From the NCBI GenBank assembly GCA_050012675.1, contig JBEKGS010000006.1, positions 1 to 64,000 of the forward strand: 64,000 nucleotides of DNA. Direction: 5' to 3'. Of the stretch, positions 41,544 through 50,787 are shown one piece after another. Each line of letters opens with the position of its first letter. Position 1 is the stretch's first letter. The stretch comes from Fen-455 sp050012675. GTDB taxonomy: Bacteria > Actinomycetota > Acidimicrobiia > Acidimicrobiales > Bog-793. A program made the translations under genes and the position numbers. The notes under the pieces are model-generated. The model was not told where the DNA came from. It worked only from the letters and a program-made list of their open reading frames with translations, and searched no databases.

Positions 41544-43241
41544 TCAGGTGCTTGCCCAGGTGTTCGCTTGGCGCAGTGCCGTCGCCATGATCGTGAGGGT
41601 CGGGTTGTGCCCTCCTGAGGTCGGGAAGACGGCGCCGTCCGCCACGAAGAGGTTGTCGAGGTGATGGTGGCGGCCGTCACGGTTCGTGACGCTGGTCCGG
41701 GCGTCGGTCCCCATGGTCATGCCTCCCATCACGTGCTCGGTGGCCGGGACCTGGTCCTGGGCGATGGGGAACCGGGGGGACGGGAGCTCTGGAATCGCGA
41801 TCGCGACGTCGGCGCCGGCGGCTTTCAACAATTTCACCAGCCAGGGCATGTAGAAGGCTTGGGCGGCTAGCTCTGAAGGACCCGGGCCATAAGTGACGCG
41901 CGCCACCGGGATCCCTCTCCAGTCGCGCACCGTGGGGTCGAGATCGACGCGGTTGGTGGCGTACGGGAGGTCCTCACCGATCAGCTCGATGCCGCAGAGT
42001 CGGTCTCTCAACAAGCTCGCGCGCATGAGCTGTTTGAACGCTGCCCCGAAGGGCTTCTCGGGTACGAGCAGGCGCAGCACCTCTTGGTAACTGCTCGCCT
42101 CGTCGAGCGGCAACTGGGTCCCGCCGAGCTCGACCTTGCCGGCGCGGAAGTAAGGAAGGCCTGCGGCTTTGGCGGCCCGGCGGGCACCGGGGAAGTCGGG
42201 GTCCGCGAAGTCGTCTATGTCGTGGGTGTGGTCACGGCCGCGATAGTTGTGGAGCCGTTCGGACAAGAAGATGCCCGATCCTTCGGAGAACCAGTGGAAC
42301 ATGACTCTGCGGCCCGCCTGGTCGTAGGGGTCGGCAAGCCCGGAGAGCAGTGCCAGCCTCGTGGTCTCGATGGCGTTGGCCGCGAGCACGATGAGATCGC
42401 CGGATTCGCGGTGGAGCTCGTTGTCCTCGTCGAGCCAGCTGAGGGCGGTCGCCCTGTGGCCGCTCGTCTCGACCTTTACCACCATCGAGCCGGCCCGCAG
42501 CTCCGCGCCGGCCCGCAGGGCCTCGCGCAGCGGCGCGAGGGCACCAACCCGGGCGAGGATGGGGCATCCGTAGCCGGAGCAGAACCCGCAGTTGTCGCAT
42601 CGGGGGCGCCCCTGGTACTCGCGGCTGTTTATCGCCATGGGGGCGATGAACGGGTGCAACCCGACCCGGCGACAGCCCTCGGAGACAACAAGCGACGAGT
42701 ACTCGGGCGGGCCGGCCGGCATCGGGAGGGGCTTGGTGCGCGGGGCGTGCGCGAGCGTCGGCTCCTTGGGGAACAGCGCGATGTCGCCTGCGACCCCGAT
42801 GAGCTCTTCGATCTGTTCGTAGAAGGGAGAGATCTCGGCGTAGTCGAAAGGCCAGTCGGCGATGTCCGCCCCCGGGACCGGGCCGAGCATCGAGAGCTTC
42901 TTGAAGTCGATGTCCCAAAGCCTCGGCGTCTTCGCGTCCCAGTGGACGGTGCCTCCCCCCACGGTTTGGGGCAGGGACTGGACCGCGCCGATGATCGGCT
43001 GGGCCTGCGGCGACGAGCGGAACACTCGTGGCTCCGAGGTCGGGTCGGGCAGCGAGAAAGAGCGGCTCATCTTGAGCTCGTCGTTGGAGAACACCGTGCC
43101 GGGGCGCTCCGAGCCGAGATCCGTGAAGTAGTTGGGGCCCTTCTCGAAGATCGTGACGTCCCAACCGGCCCGCGCGAGCACCATGGCCGCCACCGACCCG
43201 CCGGGACCGCTGCCGACGACGAGAGCGCGCCTTTGCGTCAA
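41544..43241 (-). CDS. GMC oxidoreductase, large subunit of a membrane-linked dehydrogenase
   Basis: A 565-residue flavoprotein. FAD-binding VVGSGPGGSVAAMVLARAGW (residues 8-27), QTVGGGTVHWDAKTPRL, a four-Cys cluster at about 215, 218, 221 and 226 (CDNCGFCSGYGC), LAANAIETTRLALLSG and the C-terminal EHVMGGMTMGTDA and GGHNPTLTIMATALRQA. This is the gluconate/sorbitol-type dehydrogenase alpha subunit, which works with a Tat-exported small subunit. That partner is the next gene upstream, overlapping by 4 bases (ATGA). A cytochrome c subunit is absent from the window. The substrate is unknown. Confidence 0.9.
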   Translation of the reverse strand: MTQRRALVVGSGPGGSVAAMVLARAGWDVTIFEKGPNYFTDLGSERPGTVFSNDELKMSRSFSLPDPTSEPRVFRSSPQAQPIIGAVQSLPQTVGGGTVHWDAKTPRLWDIDFKKLSMLGPVPGADIADWPFDYAEISPFYEQIEELIGVAGDIALFPKEPTLAHAPRTKPLPMPAGPPEYSSLVVSEGCRRVGLHPFIAPMAINSREYQGRPRCDNCGFCSGYGCPILARVGALAPLREALRAGAELRAGSMVVKVETSGHRATALSWLDEDNELHRESGDLIVLAANAIETTRLALLSGLADPYDQAGRRVMFHWFSEGSGIFLSERLHNYRGRDHTHDIDDFADPDFPGARRAAKAAGLPYFRAGKVELGGTQLPLDEASSYQEVLRLLVPEKPFGAAFKQLMRASLLRDRLCGIELIGEDLPYATNRVDLDPTVRDWRGIPVARVTYGPGPSELAAQAFYMPWLVKLLKAAGADVAIAIPELPSPRFPIAQDQVPATEHVMGGMTMGTDARTSVTNRDGRHHHLDNLFVADGAVFPTSGGHNPTLTIMATALRQANTWAST

Positions 43242-43993
43242 GGTGACGTGGCCAGCAGCCCGAGCAGCTGTGCGCCGATGCCCTTCGGCGTGTAGAGGTC
43301 AGGCCCGTCGGAGAGGGTCACCTGTGAGTCGCTGTAGCCGCGAGGTTGGCGGTCGCCGGGCCAGGCGATCTCTTGCCAGCCGACGAGGTCCGCGTTGCCG
43401 CCGTACTCGGGGGCGCTGTACATGCCCTCGATGGCGTGGGTGAACAGAAGAGTCATGAAGCCGCCCGGGTCCTGGGCGAGGATGGCGTCCATCATCTCGG
43501 TGCTGACGGCTGTGAAGTCCCCGCCGGCCATCTTGTCGAGCGTCTTCACGCCCTCGCGGTAACGAGCGCGAAAGCTCGCAAGGCGCCGTGTCCAGCCGCT
43601 CAGCTGAGCCGGGGTGAGGCCGAGGAACTTGGCCATGTCGTCGACAGGCCATCCGGCCCGGTTGCTGAACGGTCCACCGGCGAAGATCCTGGGCGGGCGA
43701 GGTTCGAGCGCGCCGAGCATCGTGTCGATGTATCGCGTGACGTCGGCTTCACGCGCTCCAGGGTGTCCCGCCTCTGACGGGTCGTCGTTGGGACCGGGGA
43801 TCAGCCGGGCGGTCGCCTCCTCGACGACCTTGGCTTCGTGCGGGTCGAATGCGAGCAGTGACCGTCCCGTCTCCCCGCCGCCGGCAGGAGCCGGCGACGT
43901 CGTGCAAGCTGCGAGCAGCTCGGGCGGGAGCAGAACCGCCAGGCCGGCCAACCCCGCCGCCTGTAGCACCTGGCGACGATGGAAGACTGCCAT
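43238..43993 (-). CDS. Gluconate 2-dehydrogenase subunit 3-like protein with Tat/lipoprotein signal
   Basis: A 251-residue protein from ATG 43993. Its N-terminus MAVFHRRQVLQAAGLAGLAV followed by LLPPELLAACTTSP has a twin Arg motif and lipobox LAAC, so it is probably Tat-exported and lipidated. The body contains DPHEAKVVEEATARLIPGPN, DVTRYIDTMLGA, GWTRRLASFRARYREGVKTL, FMTLLFTHAIEGMYSAPEYG and VGWQEIAWPGDRQPRGY, all marks of the subunit 3 family that accompanies GMC dehydrogenases. It likely carries the large subunit across the membrane and anchors it. Overlap with the downstream gene shows coupling. Confidence 0.9.
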   Translation of the reverse strand: MAVFHRRQVLQAAGLAGLAVLLPPELLAACTTSPAPAGGGETGRSLLAFDPHEAKVVEEATARLIPGPNDDPSEAGHPGAREADVTRYIDTMLGALEPRPPRIFAGGPFSNRAGWPVDDMAKFLGLTPAQLSGWTRRLASFRARYREGVKTLDKMAGGDFTAVSTEMMDAILAQDPGGFMTLLFTHAIEGMYSAPEYGGNADLVGWQEIAWPGDRQPRGYSDSQVTLSDGPDLYTPKGIGAQLLGLLATSP

Positions 43994-44103
43994 GGCCAAG
44001 AATCCTCCCATCATCAAACTGGCGCGTCGAGAGCCCCGGACCTCGGGTCGGGACCGCTTGTCGTGAGCCATGCTGCGCCCCGGCTCGGGTAGGGTCCCGT
44101 CCG

Positions 44104-45033
44104 ATGACGACCGGTATCGGGCAGGAGAACCCTGTTGGCTCCGGCTCCGGGCCGGCCTGCTCGTACTCGGCTCGCGAACAGCATCTTGATCCGATCGGTA
44201 CCGCGGGCTGCTACCGGGGCTACCTGCTCGTCGAATGGCCGCTTCCCTGGCCTCGCGACTTGGGCGAAGACCCGGTGCTCGCGCCCGTGGCCGAGCGAGC
44301 CCGAGGTGCCGGGATGCGCCTTCAAGGCCTGGTGCCCGCTCGTGCGGAGGGGCCCAGCCATGTCATCGCCTACCGTTGGCCGGCCGACGCAGGGGCACGC
44401 TTCGAGCGGGCCGAGCTCATCGTCGGGGCCGGGGAGGTCGCCGCCGCCGCGCTGGCGGTTCTCGGCGAGCCGCCTGGCGGACACGAGGGCACCGATGTCC
44501 TCGTGTGTACCCACGGCAGGCGCGACCGATGCTGCGGGTCGCTCGGGACCGCGCTCGCACTGGAGCTCGCGGCAGATCCGCGCCAGTTCGCCGGGGACGT
44601 GAGGCTGTGGAGGACGAGCCACACGGGCGGGCATCGTTTCGCGCCGACTGCGGTGGTGCTGCCGCAAGGCACCTCGTGGGCCTTCTGCGACAAGGCGGCG
44701 CTGGCGAGGATCGTGCGGGGGAGCGGGCTCCTGGACGATCTCCTGCCCCGCTACCGCGGGTGCGCGGGGCTTTGCTCGCCGGCAGTCCAGGCGCTGGAGC
44801 GTGCCGTGCTCTATGAGCTCGGGTGGCCGCTTTTCGACATGGCGAGGCATGGCGCCGAGCTCGGGCAGGGCCGGACCGAGCTCGTCGTCGAGGAACCAGG
44901 TGGCGAGCAGGTGGTCTGGGAAGCGGTCGTGCGTGTCGGCCGGGAACTGCCGTCACCTAGCTGCGGCCTCGCGATGGAGCTTGTCACAAAGACCGAGCCG
45001 CAGCTCGTCGTGGAGGGTCTGCGGCGCCGTTGA
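44104..45033 (+). CDS. Sucrase/ferredoxin-like family protein
   Basis: A 309-residue protein. The core VCTHGRRDRCCGSLGTALAL (residues 134-153) and WRTSHTGGHRFAPTAVVLPQ (residues 176-195) are the two signature motifs of the sucrase/ferredoxin-like family (thioredoxin-like fold), where CxxxxxxxCC and HTGGHRFA bind a 2Fe-2S cluster in related proteins (Apd1-type). An early Cys (GPACSYSA) and YRGCAGLCSPAVQA are also conserved-looking. The biological role in bacteria is unclear. It is divergent from the dehydrogenase unit with a gap of 110 bases. Confidence 0.85.
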   Translation: MTTGIGQENPVGSGSGPACSYSAREQHLDPIGTAGCYRGYLLVEWPLPWPRDLGEDPVLAPVAERARGAGMRLQGLVPARAEGPSHVIAYRWPADAGARFERAELIVGAGEVAAAALAVLGEPPGGHEGTDVLVCTHGRRDRCCGSLGTALALELAADPRQFAGDVRLWRTSHTGGHRFAPTAVVLPQGTSWAFCDKAALARIVRGSGLLDDLLPRYRGCAGLCSPAVQALERAVLYELGWPLFDMARHGAELGQGRTELVVEEPGGEQVVWEAVVRVGRELPSPSCGLAMELVTKTEPQLVVEGLRRR

Positions 45034-45137
45034 GCACCGGCGGGCACGGTTCGGGGCGGTCCGTTCGCGGAGGCGACCGTCGTCGCCCGACTTAGGCTCA
45101 CAACGTGCCGATTCCAGATCGCTCGAGGAGCTGAGAT

Positions 45138-45980
45138 ATGAGGCTCGCCACAGTCAGGACCGCGGACGGCACCCACGCCGCCCGCCTCGAGGGCGATCGC
45201 CTGTGGCTGCTGGCGGCAGCCGACGTCGGGGCGCTGCTCGCCTCGACGCAGCGGGGATCGCGCGCCGAGGCCGTACAGGCTCTCGAGACGATTGGGGAAG
45301 CCGTCGTCTCGCAAGCCTCGTTCGCACCCCTCGTGGCGCATCCAGAGAAGATCTTCTGCGTCGGGCTGAACTACCGGGCCCACATACTCGAGATGTCAAG
45401 GCAGTTGCCGAGCTATCCGACGTTGTTCGCCAAGTTCGCCTCAGGTCTCATAGGTGCCTACGACGACCTCGTCCTGCCCTCGGTGAGCAACGCCGTCGAC
45501 TGGGAGGTCGAGCTCGGCGTGGTCATCGGCCGGAAGCTCTGGCGCGCGACCATCGAGGAGGCACGGGACGCCATCGCGGGTTTCACGATCGTCAACGACA
45601 TCTCGATGCGCGACTGGCAGGCAAGGACGACGCAGTTCCTGCAGGGCAAGGCCTTTGACGCCTCCACTCCGGTCGGTCCGGTCCTCGTGACGGGCGACGA
45701 GATCGGCGATGCCGCAGATCTCGAAGTGCGCTGCGAGGTCGACGGCGTCGTCATGCAGCGCGGTCGCACGTCGGATCTGCTCTTCGACCCGGCCGCGATC
45801 GTGAGCTACATCAGCCAGTTCGCCATGTTGGGCCCGGGCGATCTGATCTCGACCGGAACCCCTGACGGGGTCGGGGCCGGGCGCGACCCGCAGGTGTTCC
45901 TCCGTCCCGGCCAGGTGCTCACGACGGCCATCGAGGCGATCGGGAGCTGCGTCAACCGCTGCGTCGCCGAGGAGAACTGA
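45138..45980 (+). CDS. Fumarylacetoacetate-hydrolase family enzyme
   Basis: A 280-residue protein with GAGGAG upstream of the ATG. IFCVGLNYRAHILEM, then DWEVELGVVIGRKL (Glu123, Glu125 metal ligands), NDISMRDWQART (Asp154), FDASTPVGPVLVTGDE, VDGVVMQRGRTSDLLFDPAA, ISQFAMLGPGDLISTGTPDG. This is the FAH fold, as in 2-hydroxyhepta-2,4-diene-1,7-dioate isomerase, acylpyruvases and oxaloacetate decarboxylases. The first 65 residues form the usual small N-terminal domain. The substrate is undetermined. Confidence 0.93.
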   Translation: MRLATVRTADGTHAARLEGDRLWLLAAADVGALLASTQRGSRAEAVQALETIGEAVVSQASFAPLVAHPEKIFCVGLNYRAHILEMSRQLPSYPTLFAKFASGLIGAYDDLVLPSVSNAVDWEVELGVVIGRKLWRATIEEARDAIAGFTIVNDISMRDWQARTTQFLQGKAFDASTPVGPVLVTGDEIGDAADLEVRCEVDGVVMQRGRTSDLLFDPAAIVSYISQFAMLGPGDLISTGTPDGVGAGRDPQVFLRPGQVLTTAIEAIGSCVNRCVAEEN

Positions 45981-46065
45981 AGAGCCCGTCGCTGGTATCG
46001 CTGCGGGGAGATCGCCGAGGAAGGACCACAATGAGTGTCATGGGGCACGCTGGTAGCGTCGCGCC

Positions 46066-46821
46066 ATGACTCAACGCCCCCTGGTTGTCATATTGGCTGG
46101 CGCGATCGCGTTCGCGGCCGGTTGCGGTAGCTCGGCGGGAGGGCCCAACTCGTCCAACGGCGTCCAACTGAAGTCCGGTACGGAGATCGTCGCGGCAGCG
46201 GTCAAGGCGACCAAGGAAGAGAGCTCGTTCCACTTCGAGGAGACGGCGACCTCGGGCAGCCAAGGCGTGAGCGTCGTGGCCGACGTCGGTGCCGCCGGCG
46301 GGGAGCAGCAGATCACGGTCCGCCAGGGAAGCGACGTCGGGAAGGTCACCGTCCTTCTCACCGGCGGTACGGCTTACTTCGAAGGTGACGCATCCGGGCT
46401 GGAGGGTCTGACCGGGATGAGCGCGAAAGTGGCAGGTGAAGTCGCCGGCAAGTGGATCTCGGTCCCTTCAACGAACTCGAGCTTCAGCGCACTGGCCGGT
46501 TCTCTGGCGGTCAAGACGGCAGCCGGTCAGCTCGTCCAGCTCACCGGCACTCTCACCACGGGCAAGACGTCCACCAAGCTCGGCCACCCGGCAGTCGCGG
46601 TCAAGGCCACGGAGAAGACCAAGACCGCCAGCCTGGCCCTCACGATGTACGTGAGGACGACGGGAGCGGCCCTGCCGATATCGGTCGAGGGATCCACGCA
46701 GGAAAGCGGCAGCGCCGCCCACCAGATCTCTGCGAGATTCAGCGATTGGGGAGAAGCCCTGCACCTGACCGCCCCGACAGGCGCGCTTCCCATCGCCAGC
46801 GTGCAGGCACTCGCGAGCTGA
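46066..46821 (+). CDS. Lipoprotein, LppX/LprG-like
   Basis: A 251-residue protein with a lipoprotein signal peptide ending in FAAGCGSS (Cys20). The mature domain (AAVKATKEESSFHFEETATS, GGTAYFEGDASGLEGLTGMS, GKWISVPSTNSSFSALAGSL, LGHPAVAVKATEKTKTASLA, TMYVRTTGAALPISVEGSTQ) follows the pattern of the antiparallel half-barrel LppX/LprAFG proteins of actinobacteria, which carry lipids across the periplasm. Similarity is by pattern only. No ATP-binding or transport partner lies next to it. Confidence 0.7.
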   Translation: MTQRPLVVILAGAIAFAAGCGSSAGGPNSSNGVQLKSGTEIVAAAVKATKEESSFHFEETATSGSQGVSVVADVGAAGGEQQITVRQGSDVGKVTVLLTGGTAYFEGDASGLEGLTGMSAKVAGEVAGKWISVPSTNSSFSALAGSLAVKTAAGQLVQLTGTLTTGKTSTKLGHPAVAVKATEKTKTASLALTMYVRTTGAALPISVEGSTQESGSAAHQISARFSDWGEALHLTAPTGALPIASVQALAS

Positions 46822-46868
46822 TCCCGGGCGGGGGCTCAGCGGGTTCGGAAGGGGCGCTGACGGCACAA

Positions 46869-49703
46869 ATGGCATCTGGCCCGACAGCGATGAGCTCTGA
46901 CGACAGGCACGCCGCCGCCGTGAGCTACCCCGACGAGCTCGAATGTGACGTCCTGCTCTCGGACGGTCGCTCAGCGCGACTGCGTGCCATCCGGCCCTCG
47001 GACGCTCCGCTGCTGCGCTCCTTCGGGGCGAGGCTTTCCAGGGAAACGGTGTACTTCCGTTTCTTCGCACCGCGTCGCGAGATCGGCGACGAGGAGATCA
47101 GCCATCTCGTAACCGTTGACTATCAGGACCGGCTCGCGCTCGTGGCCATCGTGGACGGGGAGCTTGTCGCCGTGGCCCGCTACGACCGTCTGCCGACCGG
47201 GGCCGAAGAACCCCTCGCCGCCTCGACGGCACCTACGACCGCGGTGCCCCAGACGCGCGGAGCGGGGGAGGCCGAGGTCGCGTTCGTCGTTCGCGACGAC
47301 CACCAGGGCAGGGGACTCGGCACTGTCATGCTCGAGCATCTCGCCTCGGCCGCTGTGGCGCGGGGTATCGGCAGGTTCGTGGCGGACGTCCTCACGGACA
47401 ACCACCGGATGATCGGGGTCTTCCGCTCGGCAGGCTTTGACGAGCAGGTTCTCGTCGATGCCGGAGTCATCAGGGTGACGCTCGAGCTTGCGGCCCAACC
47501 GGAGTACATAGAGCGGGTCGAAGAGCGCGAGTGGACCGCAGCAGTGCGGTCGATCCAGTACATCCTCCGTCCGAGGTCCATCGCCGTCATCGGTGCGGGC
47601 CCTGAGCCGGGTTCTGCCGGCCATGACATCGTCGCCAATCTTGTCGCCGGGGGCTTCAAAGGCGGCCTTTACCCGGTCAATGGGCAAGCGGTACCTGTCT
47701 CGGGTCTCAAGGCTTACGCGAGCGTGTCCGATGTGCCGGGCGACATCGATCTGGCGTTGCTGGCCGTGCCGGCGCACCGCTTGTCCGAGGTCGTCCGCGA
47801 GTGCGGGATGAAAGCGGTTCGGGGCCTCGTCGCTGTCACCTCGGGCGAGGAGGGGCGCGAGCGCGGGGAGAGCACGGATCGCGAGCTGGTCGAGCTCGCC
47901 CGCACTTTCGGCATGCGCCTGGTCGGCCCCGACTCGATGGGCGTCATCAACAACTGTCCCGGGGTCCAGATGAACGCCACCTTCGCCGAACGGCCGCCCC
48001 CGCCCGGCCGGGTCGCGTTCTCAGCCCAGTCAGGTGGCCTCGGGATCGCTCTTTTCGGCGAGCTCGCCGCCCGCGGGCTCGGGATCTCCAGCTTTGCGTC
48101 CTTGGGCAACAAGGCCGACGTCAGCGGCAACGACCTGCTGCGGTTCTGGGAAGGCGACCCCGAGACCGATGCGATCCTTTTGTACCTGGAGTCGTTCGGC
48201 AATCCCCGCAAGTTCAGCCGGATCGCGCGACGCGTCGCCCAGAAGACCCCCATCGTCGCTGTGAAGAGCGGTCGTACGCCGGCGGGCCTGCGGGGTGTGC
48301 ACGGCAAGACCTCGGGGGCCGTGCTGGACGAGGCCACCGATGCGCTCTTCCGCCAGGCCGGTGTGATCCGGGTCCAGAGCCTGGAGGAGCTCCTGGATGT
48401 CGCCGACGTCCTTGTGAACCAGCCCCTTCCGGTCGGGCGCCGGGTCGGGATCGTCGCAAATGCCGGAGGTTGCGGGGTTCTTGCCGCTGATGCTTGTGAG
48501 GGCTACGGCCTCGAGGTCCCCGAGCTCGCACCCGAGACCCAAAGCAAGCTCCTCGGCGTCGTCTCCCAGGGCGCGGTCGTGAGAAACCCTGTCGACCTGG
48601 CGGCTTCGGCGACGGCCGAGGAGTACAGTTCCGTGCTCAACATCGTCCTCGCCGACGACGACATAGACGTGGTCATCGTCACTTTCACCCCGCCCGTGCC
48701 CGTCGGTGCCGGTGACGTCGCCGAGGCCGTGTCCCGAGCCGCCGCCACGACGACCAAAACGGTGGTGGCGAACTTCATCGCGAGCGAAGAGACGCTCCTC
48801 GGGCTGCGGGCCGATCCCCGCCATGTCCCCTGGTTCGGGTATCCCGAGTCCGCCGCTCGAGCAGTCGCACGGGTCGCACAGTACGGCGAGTGGGTGGCCC
48901 GGCCCGAGGGGACCGTGCCCAGCTTCGAAGATCTCGATCGCGACTCGGCCCGCCGGATCGTGGACCAGGCCCTTGAGACGGCGTCGTCGCCCGCTCGAGG
49001 TCCGGCCGGGTCCGCGACCTACTCGGTTTGGCTCGACACGGTCGCGGCCTTCTCCCTGCTCCAGGCCTATGGGATACCGATCCTTGCCTGTCTCAGGGCC
49101 GCGAGCGTCCCCGAAGCCGTGCAGCGTGCCGAGGCGCTGGGGTACCCGGTCGCGCTGAAGCTCGACGCACCGGAGTTCGTGCACAAGAGCGACCTCGGCG
49201 GCGTCAGGCTCGATCTCGGCTCGGGCGAGGAAGTCGCCGCAGCCGCCGAGGCGCTGCTGGCTATGTTCGGGCCGGGCGTGCAGCTCGTGGTGCAGCCCAT
49301 GGGCCCCGGGGGTGTCGAGACGGTCGTCGGTGTCGTCGAGGACCCGTCGTTCGGGCCGCTTGTGATGTTCGGTCTGGGCGGCAAGGAGGCCGAGCTGTTC
49401 GGCGACCGTATTTGGTCGCTCGTACCCATGACCGCGCAGGACGCCCGTGAGCTCGTGAGGGGCCTGCGCTCGTCGCCTCTTCTGACCGGCTACCGAGGAT
49501 CGGCCCCGGTCGATCTCGAGGCCCTTTCTGACCTGTTGTCCCGCGTCGCCTGCCTCGCTGAGGATCTGCCCGAGGTTGTCGAGCTGAGCCTGAACCCGGT
49601 GGTGGCGAGCCCCGGAGGGGTCATGGCGCTCGACGCTCGGGTCCGTGTGGCGGCGAGCGTGCACGAGCCGCCTCTCATGCGACGGGCGATGCGGTCGGCC
49701 TGA
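46869..49703 (+). CDS. GNAT acetyltransferase fused to NDP-forming acyl-CoA synthetase (Pat-like)
   Basis: A 944-residue protein from ATG 46869 (ATG 46890 is also possible). N-terminal GNAT domain (residues 20-205; LRAIRPSDAPLLRSFGARLS, VAFVVRDDHQGRGLGTVMLE with the acetyl-CoA loop). Then a CoA-binding domain (about 225-350; LRPRSIAVIGAGPEPGSAGH), a ligase CoA domain (NCPGVQMNATF, FSAQSGGLGIALFGELAARG) and a C-terminal ATP-grasp (ALGYPVALKLDAPEFVHKSD, VQPMGPGGVETVVGVVEDPS). This is the Pat/acetyl-CoA-synthetase-like group that acetylates lysine on metabolic enzymes; the GNAT-first order is an actinobacterial arrangement. It may form acyl-CoA or sense it. Confidence 0.93.
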   Translation: MASGPTAMSSDDRHAAAVSYPDELECDVLLSDGRSARLRAIRPSDAPLLRSFGARLSRETVYFRFFAPRREIGDEEISHLVTVDYQDRLALVAIVDGELVAVARYDRLPTGAEEPLAASTAPTTAVPQTRGAGEAEVAFVVRDDHQGRGLGTVMLEHLASAAVARGIGRFVADVLTDNHRMIGVFRSAGFDEQVLVDAGVIRVTLELAAQPEYIERVEEREWTAAVRSIQYILRPRSIAVIGAGPEPGSAGHDIVANLVAGGFKGGLYPVNGQAVPVSGLKAYASVSDVPGDIDLALLAVPAHRLSEVVRECGMKAVRGLVAVTSGEEGRERGESTDRELVELARTFGMRLVGPDSMGVINNCPGVQMNATFAERPPPPGRVAFSAQSGGLGIALFGELAARGLGISSFASLGNKADVSGNDLLRFWEGDPETDAILLYLESFGNPRKFSRIARRVAQKTPIVAVKSGRTPAGLRGVHGKTSGAVLDEATDALFRQAGVIRVQSLEELLDVADVLVNQPLPVGRRVGIVANAGGCGVLAADACEGYGLEVPELAPETQSKLLGVVSQGAVVRNPVDLAASATAEEYSSVLNIVLADDDIDVVIVTFTPPVPVGAGDVAEAVSRAAATTTKTVVANFIASEETLLGLRADPRHVPWFGYPESAARAVARVAQYGEWVARPEGTVPSFEDLDRDSARRIVDQALETASSPARGPAGSATYSVWLDTVAAFSLLQAYGIPILACLRAASVPEAVQRAEALGYPVALKLDAPEFVHKSDLGGVRLDLGSGEEVAAAAEALLAMFGPGVQLVVQPMGPGGVETVVGVVEDPSFGPLVMFGLGGKEAELFGDRIWSLVPMTAQDARELVRGLRSSPLLTGYRGSAPVDLEALSDLLSRVACLAEDLPEVVELSLNPVVASPGGVMALDARVRVAASVHEPPLMRRAMRSA

Positions 49704-49731
49704 TCGACGGGCCGGGTCCGGCTGCGCAGGT

Positions 49732-50703
49732 CTATTCGAGACCCGCCACCTCGTTGATCCGCCGCATGACCTCGTCATCGAGCCGCTCGAGCACCTCGAG
49801 CGACCGCAGGTTCTCCCGAACCTGTTCGACACGGCTCGCGCCCATGATGACCGTCGACACCTTGGGGTTGCAGGCGCACCAGGCGATGGCGAGCTGGGCG
49901 AGCGGGCAGCCGAGGTCCTCCGCGATCGCCTTCAGGGCGCGCACCTTCTCGTTCCTGCGGCGGTCTTCGAAGTTGGGACGGAGCCACTCGTAGCCTGCGA
50001 GGGCGCCTCGGGAGTCCTGCGGGATCCCATCCAGGTACTTGCCAGTGAGCAGTCCCGAGGCGAGGGGACTGAACGTCGTGAGGCCTATTCCGTAGTCCTC
50101 GAGCAAGCGGACGTACTCCTGCTCGACGCGACGTCGGTGGAGCAGGTTGTACTCAGGCTGTTCCATCACGGGCTTGTGAAGGTGGTGGCGCTCGGCGATC
50201 TCGATGGCGGCGACTATCTCTTGTGCTGCCCACTCCGAAGTACCCCAGTAGAGGGCCTTGCCGGAGCTGACGATGTCGGACATCGCCCTGACCGTCTCTT
50301 CGATCGGTGTGTGCGGATCGGCGCGGTGGCAGTAGATGAGGTCCAGGAAGTCGAGCCCGAACCGCTCGAGCGAGGCGTCCACGGCCTGCATCAGGTACTT
50401 GCGGTTGAGGGTGTGGGTCATGTTGGGGACGTTGTGGATGCCCCAGAAGAACTTGCTCGAGACGACATACTCGTGGCGCTTCCAACCGAGGGTCTTGAAG
50501 GCCCGGCCCATGACCGCCTCCGACTGACCGCCTGCGTAGCTTTCGGCGTTGTCGAAGAAATTGACTCCTGCCTCGCGGGCGGCGTCGAGACAACCCACCG
50601 CGAGCTCGTCGTCCAGCTGATTGGCGAAGCTGATCCACGAGCCGAATGACAGCAGGCTCACTTTGAGTCCGGAGCGGCCGAGACGGCGGTAAGGCATTGA
50701 CAT
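49732..50703 (-). CDS. Aldo/keto reductase, Kv-beta-like
   Basis: A 323-residue TIM-barrel oxidoreductase. The catalytic tetrad is Asp51 (FFDNAESY), Tyr56, Lys84 (VVSSKFFWG) and His126 (LIYCHRADP). The motif MPYRRLGRSGLKVSLLSFGS and the C-terminal VSTVIMGASRVEQVRENLRS are usual for the AKR family near potassium-channel beta subunits and YghZ. NADPH-dependent reduction of an aldehyde or ketone is expected. It converges with the acyl-CoA-synthetase fusion (28-base gap). Confidence 0.92.
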   Translation of the reverse strand: MSMPYRRLGRSGLKVSLLSFGSWISFANQLDDELAVGCLDAAREAGVNFFDNAESYAGGQSEAVMGRAFKTLGWKRHEYVVSSKFFWGIHNVPNMTHTLNRKYLMQAVDASLERFGLDFLDLIYCHRADPHTPIEETVRAMSDIVSSGKALYWGTSEWAAQEIVAAIEIAERHHLHKPVMEQPEYNLLHRRRVEQEYVRLLEDYGIGLTTFSPLASGLLTGKYLDGIPQDSRGALAGYEWLRPNFEDRRRNEKVRALKAIAEDLGCPLAQLAIAWCACNPKVSTVIMGASRVEQVRENLRSLEVLERLDDEVMRRINEVAGLE

Positions 50704-50787
50704 GTCAGATCATCTCCAGCTCGATGTAGCTATCCCGACCGTCGGGCCCCGGCTGAGCCCGCTCTCGCGGCTCAGCGTTGCCGTTGC

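Noticed and set aside
42084..43295. 403-codon open frame on the plus strand
   Set aside because: Antisense to the GMC dehydrogenase; no motif or ribosome-binding site.
48030..49832. 600-codon open frame on the minus strand
   Set aside because: Antisense to the GNAT/acyl-CoA-synthetase fusion; low-complexity composition.
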